64,000 bases of DNA from assembly GCA_002347035.1 (NCBI GenBank), contig DEAM01000009.1, forward strand, positions 62,667-126,666. The letters run 5' to 3'. Each line of letters starts with the position of its first letter. Within the stretch, counting starts at the first letter, position 1. This stretch comes from Gemmatimonadales bacterium UBA2982. GTDB lineage: Bacteria; Gemmatimonadota; Gemmatimonadetes; Longimicrobiales; Gaopeijiaceae. Below, piece after piece: positions 61,719-64,000 of this stretch. Under the pieces are notes generated by a model that made no database searches, was not told where the DNA came from, and saw only the letters and a program-made list of their open reading frames with translations. The position numbers were made by a program, and so were the translations under genes.

Positions 61719-63656
61719 ATGATGCGACGACTCTTCTCGATCTGGGCTGGACCAGTGGTGTTGGCTAGTACCATGGCACTTCCACTTCAGGTTCATAGCC
61801 AGTCCGGAGCCACTGAAGGTGAGTGGAGAGTGTACGGCGGAGACGCGGGCCACACGCGTTACTCCGCACTGAGTCAGATCAATGCCACTAACGTAGGCAA
61901 CCTTGAGGTCGCCTGGCGTTGGAGTGGCCGAAACTTTGGTCCTAACCCTTTCGCCCAGAACCAAACCACTCCGCTCATGATCGACGGAGTACTATACGCC
62001 ACCGTCGGTATGAGGAGAGCTGTAGTCGCGATTGATCCCACAACTGGCGAAACCCTTTGGACGTGGACAATCGACGAGGGGATGCGTATCGAGAACGCTC
62101 CTCGCGTCAACTCAGGTCGAGGTGTCGCCTACTGGAGTGATGGGGCGGGTGACGACCGCATTTTTGTTGTGACCCCAGGATATCAACTGGTTGCGCTTAA
62201 CGCCCACACTGGCTATCCGGTCCCGGTCTTTGGAAGCGACGGCGTCCTTGATCTGAATGAAAATCATCGGTCCCGAGAGGGCATCCCGCTCATCGGGTCG
62301 ATTGGAGCCAGTTCGCCAGCTACCGTAGTCGGAGATGTCGTTGTTGTCGGGTCGGCTCACCACATCGGTATGCGGCCGCCTTCGATGGTTAACACCCCAG
62401 GTGATGTGCGAGGCTTCGATACCCGCACGGGCAACTTGCTCTGGACTTTCCACACAATTCCAGAACCAGGAGAGCCTGGGCATGAGACCTGGCTAGAAGA
62501 ATCTTGGGCGTACACCGGTAATGCCTCGGTGTGGGGGGCGATCTCATACGATCCAGAAACAGGCTACCTATATCTCCCTACCGAGGCAGCAACAGGCGAT
62601 TACTACGGTGGTCACCGGCCAGGAAATAATCTCTACTCCACCAGTGTCGTCTGCCTCGATTCCAGGACAGGCGAAGTCGTCTGGCACTTCCAAACAATTC
62701 ACCACGATATCTGGGACTGGGATAATCCTTCTGCTCCTCTCCTCGCTGATATTCCGATCGATGGCCAGGAGAGGAAGATCGTAGCCCAAATCAGTAAGCA
62801 AGGCTGGGTATATGTTTTCGACCGCATAACAGGCGAACCGATCTGGCCTATTGAAGAACGACCCGTACCAGTCGGAGATGTGCCCGGTGAGTGGTACTCA
62901 CCTACCCAACCATTCCCGACTAAACCACCGCCATTTGATCGCCAGGGGTTCAGTGAAGACGACCTGATCGACCTTACTCCGGAGATCAAGGCAGCCGCGT
63001 TGGAGGCTGCTAGTCAGTACCGTATGGGACCCATCTATACCCCCCCATCTCTAAGGGACGCACCCGACGGCACTCAGGGAACTCTATCCCTTCCGAGTTC
63101 CACTGGCGGAGCGAACTGGGAGTCAGGTGCAATCGACCCCGAAACGGGAATGATCTACATAGGCTCCGCTACCAATCCTTCGGTCCTTTCTCTAGTACCC
63201 GGTGGTGACCGGTCTGACATGCGCTACTTCGCTGGTGGTGGTAGAGCTTCTATCGCTCCTGGGATCTCCATTGTGAAACCACCATGGGGTCGTATCACAG
63301 CTCTGGATTTATCGACTGGTGAGCACGCTTGGACCATCGCAAATGGGGACACACCTGACTACGTCGCACAACGCCTCGACATTGATCCCTCGCTCATTCC
63401 TCGGACAGGGAAACCAACGCGTTCCGGTGTGCTCGTCACACGAACCTTAGTGTTTCATGGCGAAGGTGGTCGGGGAGACCCCCTCCTGCACGCCGTGAAT
63501 AAGGCGACCGGAGAAGAAATAGCGAGAATTGACCTTCCTGGTTCGCAGGTCGGCCTGCCTATGACCTACATGCACGACGGCCGACAATATATTCTGGTCG
63601 CGGTCTCTTCGGGCGGCCAGGCTTCTGAACTGGTTGCGCTAGCTCTTGCTCTGTGA
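61719..63656 (+). CDS. PQQ-dependent dehydrogenase (quinoprotein)
   Basis: About 645 aa from ATG 61719, which leads directly into a signal peptide (M-M-R-R-L-F-S-I-W-A-G-P-V-V-L); the open frame adds 14 codons. The eight-bladed propeller is shown by V-Y-G-G-D-A-G-H-T-R-Y-S, T-G-E-T-L-W-T-W and repeats such as D-P-E-T-G-M-I-Y-I-G-S-A. The H-H-D-I-W-D-W-D-N-P segment places the catalytic Asp/PQQ site. No C-x-x-C-H heme motif is present, so electrons go to a separate acceptor. Relatives oxidise glucose or other sugars and alcohols in the periplasm. Confidence 0.9.
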   Translation: MMRRLFSIWAGPVVLASTMALPLQVHSQSGATEGEWRVYGGDAGHTRYSALSQINATNVGNLEVAWRWSGRNFGPNPFAQNQTTPLMIDGVLYATVGMRRAVVAIDPTTGETLWTWTIDEGMRIENAPRVNSGRGVAYWSDGAGDDRIFVVTPGYQLVALNAHTGYPVPVFGSDGVLDLNENHRSREGIPLIGSIGASSPATVVGDVVVVGSAHHIGMRPPSMVNTPGDVRGFDTRTGNLLWTFHTIPEPGEPGHETWLEESWAYTGNASVWGAISYDPETGYLYLPTEAATGDYYGGHRPGNNLYSTSVVCLDSRTGEVVWHFQTIHHDIWDWDNPSAPLLADIPIDGQERKIVAQISKQGWVYVFDRITGEPIWPIEERPVPVGDVPGEWYSPTQPFPTKPPPFDRQGFSEDDLIDLTPEIKAAALEAASQYRMGPIYTPPSLRDAPDGTQGTLSLPSSTGGANWESGAIDPETGMIYIGSATNPSVLSLVPGGDRSDMRYFAGGGRASIAPGISIVKPPWGRITALDLSTGEHAWTIANGDTPDYVAQRLDIDPSLIPRTGKPTRSGVLVTRTLVFHGEGGRGDPLLHAVNKATGEEIARIDLPGSQVGLPMTYMHDGRQYILVAVSSGGQASELVALALAL

Positions 63657-63666
63657 GTTGAAGCCT

Positions 63667-63722
63667 GGAGCGAACCTTAACTTCGGTATCTAACTACAGA
63701 ACCACAGTAAAGTTAACGCTCC
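63667..63722. terminator. Inverted repeat between convergent genes
   Basis: GGAGCG (63667-63672) and TTAACTT (63677-63683) pair with AAGTTAA (63710-63716) and CGCTCC (63717-63722): 13 bp in total, with a 4-nt bulge on one side and a 26-nt loop. It begins 11 bp after the PQQ-dehydrogenase stop and ends 14 bp before the cupin stop. It could end transcription from both sides, although no T-run is seen. Confidence 0.35.
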
Positions 63723-63735
63723 CAAGCCGAGTTTC

Positions 63736-64000
63736 TCAGCAATCCACCAGTTTAATCTGGTCAGGACTGTTGGGTACGACACATAAAAACTCGAATGGCT
63801 CTTCACCCTGGTCGGCCTCGTAACTGTGTGGGACACCCCCAGGAATAAAGACAACGTCGCCTTCCTTCACGTTGTGCTCCTCATCCCCAATACGGACCCG
63901 AGCGCTTCCTCGGAGCACGTACTGCTCATGCTCGACCTCATTGGTATGCATCGGCATTCCACCCCCAGGCTCCATAATGAAACGCCGCATGGCAAAGTTG
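63736..64000 (-). CDS. Cupin-domain protein, 5' end outside window
   Basis: At least 87 codons, open to the window edge; the frame continues upstream of an internal ATG at 63990 (N-F-A-M-R-R-F), so the real start is beyond 64000. The single cupin barrel shows G-G-G-M-P-M-H-T-N-E-V-E-H-E-Q-Y-V-L (motif 1: two His and a Glu as metal ligands) and G-D-V-V-F-I-P-G-G-V-P-H-S-Y (motif 2, third His). A small metal-binding protein, perhaps an isomerase or dioxygenase-like enzyme. Function unknown. Convergent with the PQQ-dehydrogenase. Confidence 0.85.
   Translation of the reverse strand, partial: NFAMRRFIMEPGGGMPMHTNEVEHEQYVLRGSARVRIGDEEHNVKEGDVVFIPGGVPHSYEADQGEEPFEFLCVVPNSPDQIKLVDC

Noticed and set aside
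1..64000. CRISPR arrays, insertion sequences, prophage or tRNA genes
   Set aside because: No regularly spaced repeats, transposase or integrase motifs, phage structural genes or tRNA-like cloverleafs were found on either strand.

Overview
The window looks like a stretch of chromosome from a Gram-negative heterotroph, most likely a member of the Gemmatimonadota or a related FCB-group lineage. This is inferred from gene content and not proven. Outer-membrane genes (KdkA-like kinase, heptosyltransferase-type GT9, LpxL-type acyltransferase, MsbA, TonB, a TonB-dependent receptor with a carboxypeptidase-like N-terminal domain) show a diderm cell. A PorX-type response regulator with a PglZ phosphatase domain points to the FCB group. 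Coding density is high, genes overlap by ATGA or GTGA in many places, and TTG starts are frequent. I saw no rRNA, tRNA, CRISPR array, insertion sequence or phage genes.

Layout. 1-7.3 kb: DNA replication and repair, with an AddB-like nuclease (cut by the window edge), gyrB, a DciA/DUF721 protein, recF and divergent ssb. 7.4-14.5 kb: small lineage-specific genes (a ribbon-helix-helix regulator, a small protein whose start lies in an RNA hairpin, two unknown proteins, rpsU, and a TPR/zinc-ribbon/cupredoxin-like operon). This part also holds a perfect 13-bp inverted repeat at a promoter and a 740-bp stretch with no gene. 14.6-18.4 kb: an orphan HyuB-type protein, a DUF6941-like protein, and two LPS core enzymes. 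18.4-26.2 kb (minus strand): an apparent eight-gene cell-envelope operon, TonB-ArsC/LMW phosphatase-PorX-MsbA-LpxL-GT2-DUF3108-methyltransferase.

26.5-28.6 kb: heme O synthase (ctaB) coupled to a P1-family aminopeptidase. 28.6-34.6 kb: a tightly packed six-gene catabolic operon (class V aminotransferase, TRAP transporter DctPQM, enoyl-CoA hydratase, CaiB-type CoA-transferase), divergent from a fused FAD/Fe-S 2-hydroxyacid dehydrogenase of the YdiJ/GlcD-GlcF type. That gene converges on serA and a second class V aminotransferase, which probably acts as the phosphoserine aminotransferase. 40.4-46.3 kb: dCMP deaminase, a membrane-fused spermidine-synthase-like protein, a thioredoxin-like protein, typA and a deoxyhypusine-synthase homologue.

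46.4-64 kb: degradation and uptake of peptides and other substrates. It holds an N-acyl-D-amino-acid deacylase, a two-domain M16 peptidase, apaG, a DtxR-type regulator, a TonB-dependent receptor with its lipoprotein partner, a voltage-gated K+ channel with a zinc ribbon, a POT peptide transporter, an aldehyde dehydrogenase, an alpha/beta hydrolase, a PQQ-dependent dehydrogenase and a partial cupin. The enzymes suggest an aerobic scavenger of peptides (including D-amino-acid derivatives), organic acids and alcohols or sugars.

The most interesting items are the PorX homologue inside a lipid A/TonB operon, the TRAP-CoA-transferase-aminotransferase operon beside a possible D-2-hydroxyglutarate/SerA couple, the regulatory structures at 7.69-8.24 kb, and a deoxyhypusine-synthase homologue that keeps its active-site lysine with no eIF5A nearby.
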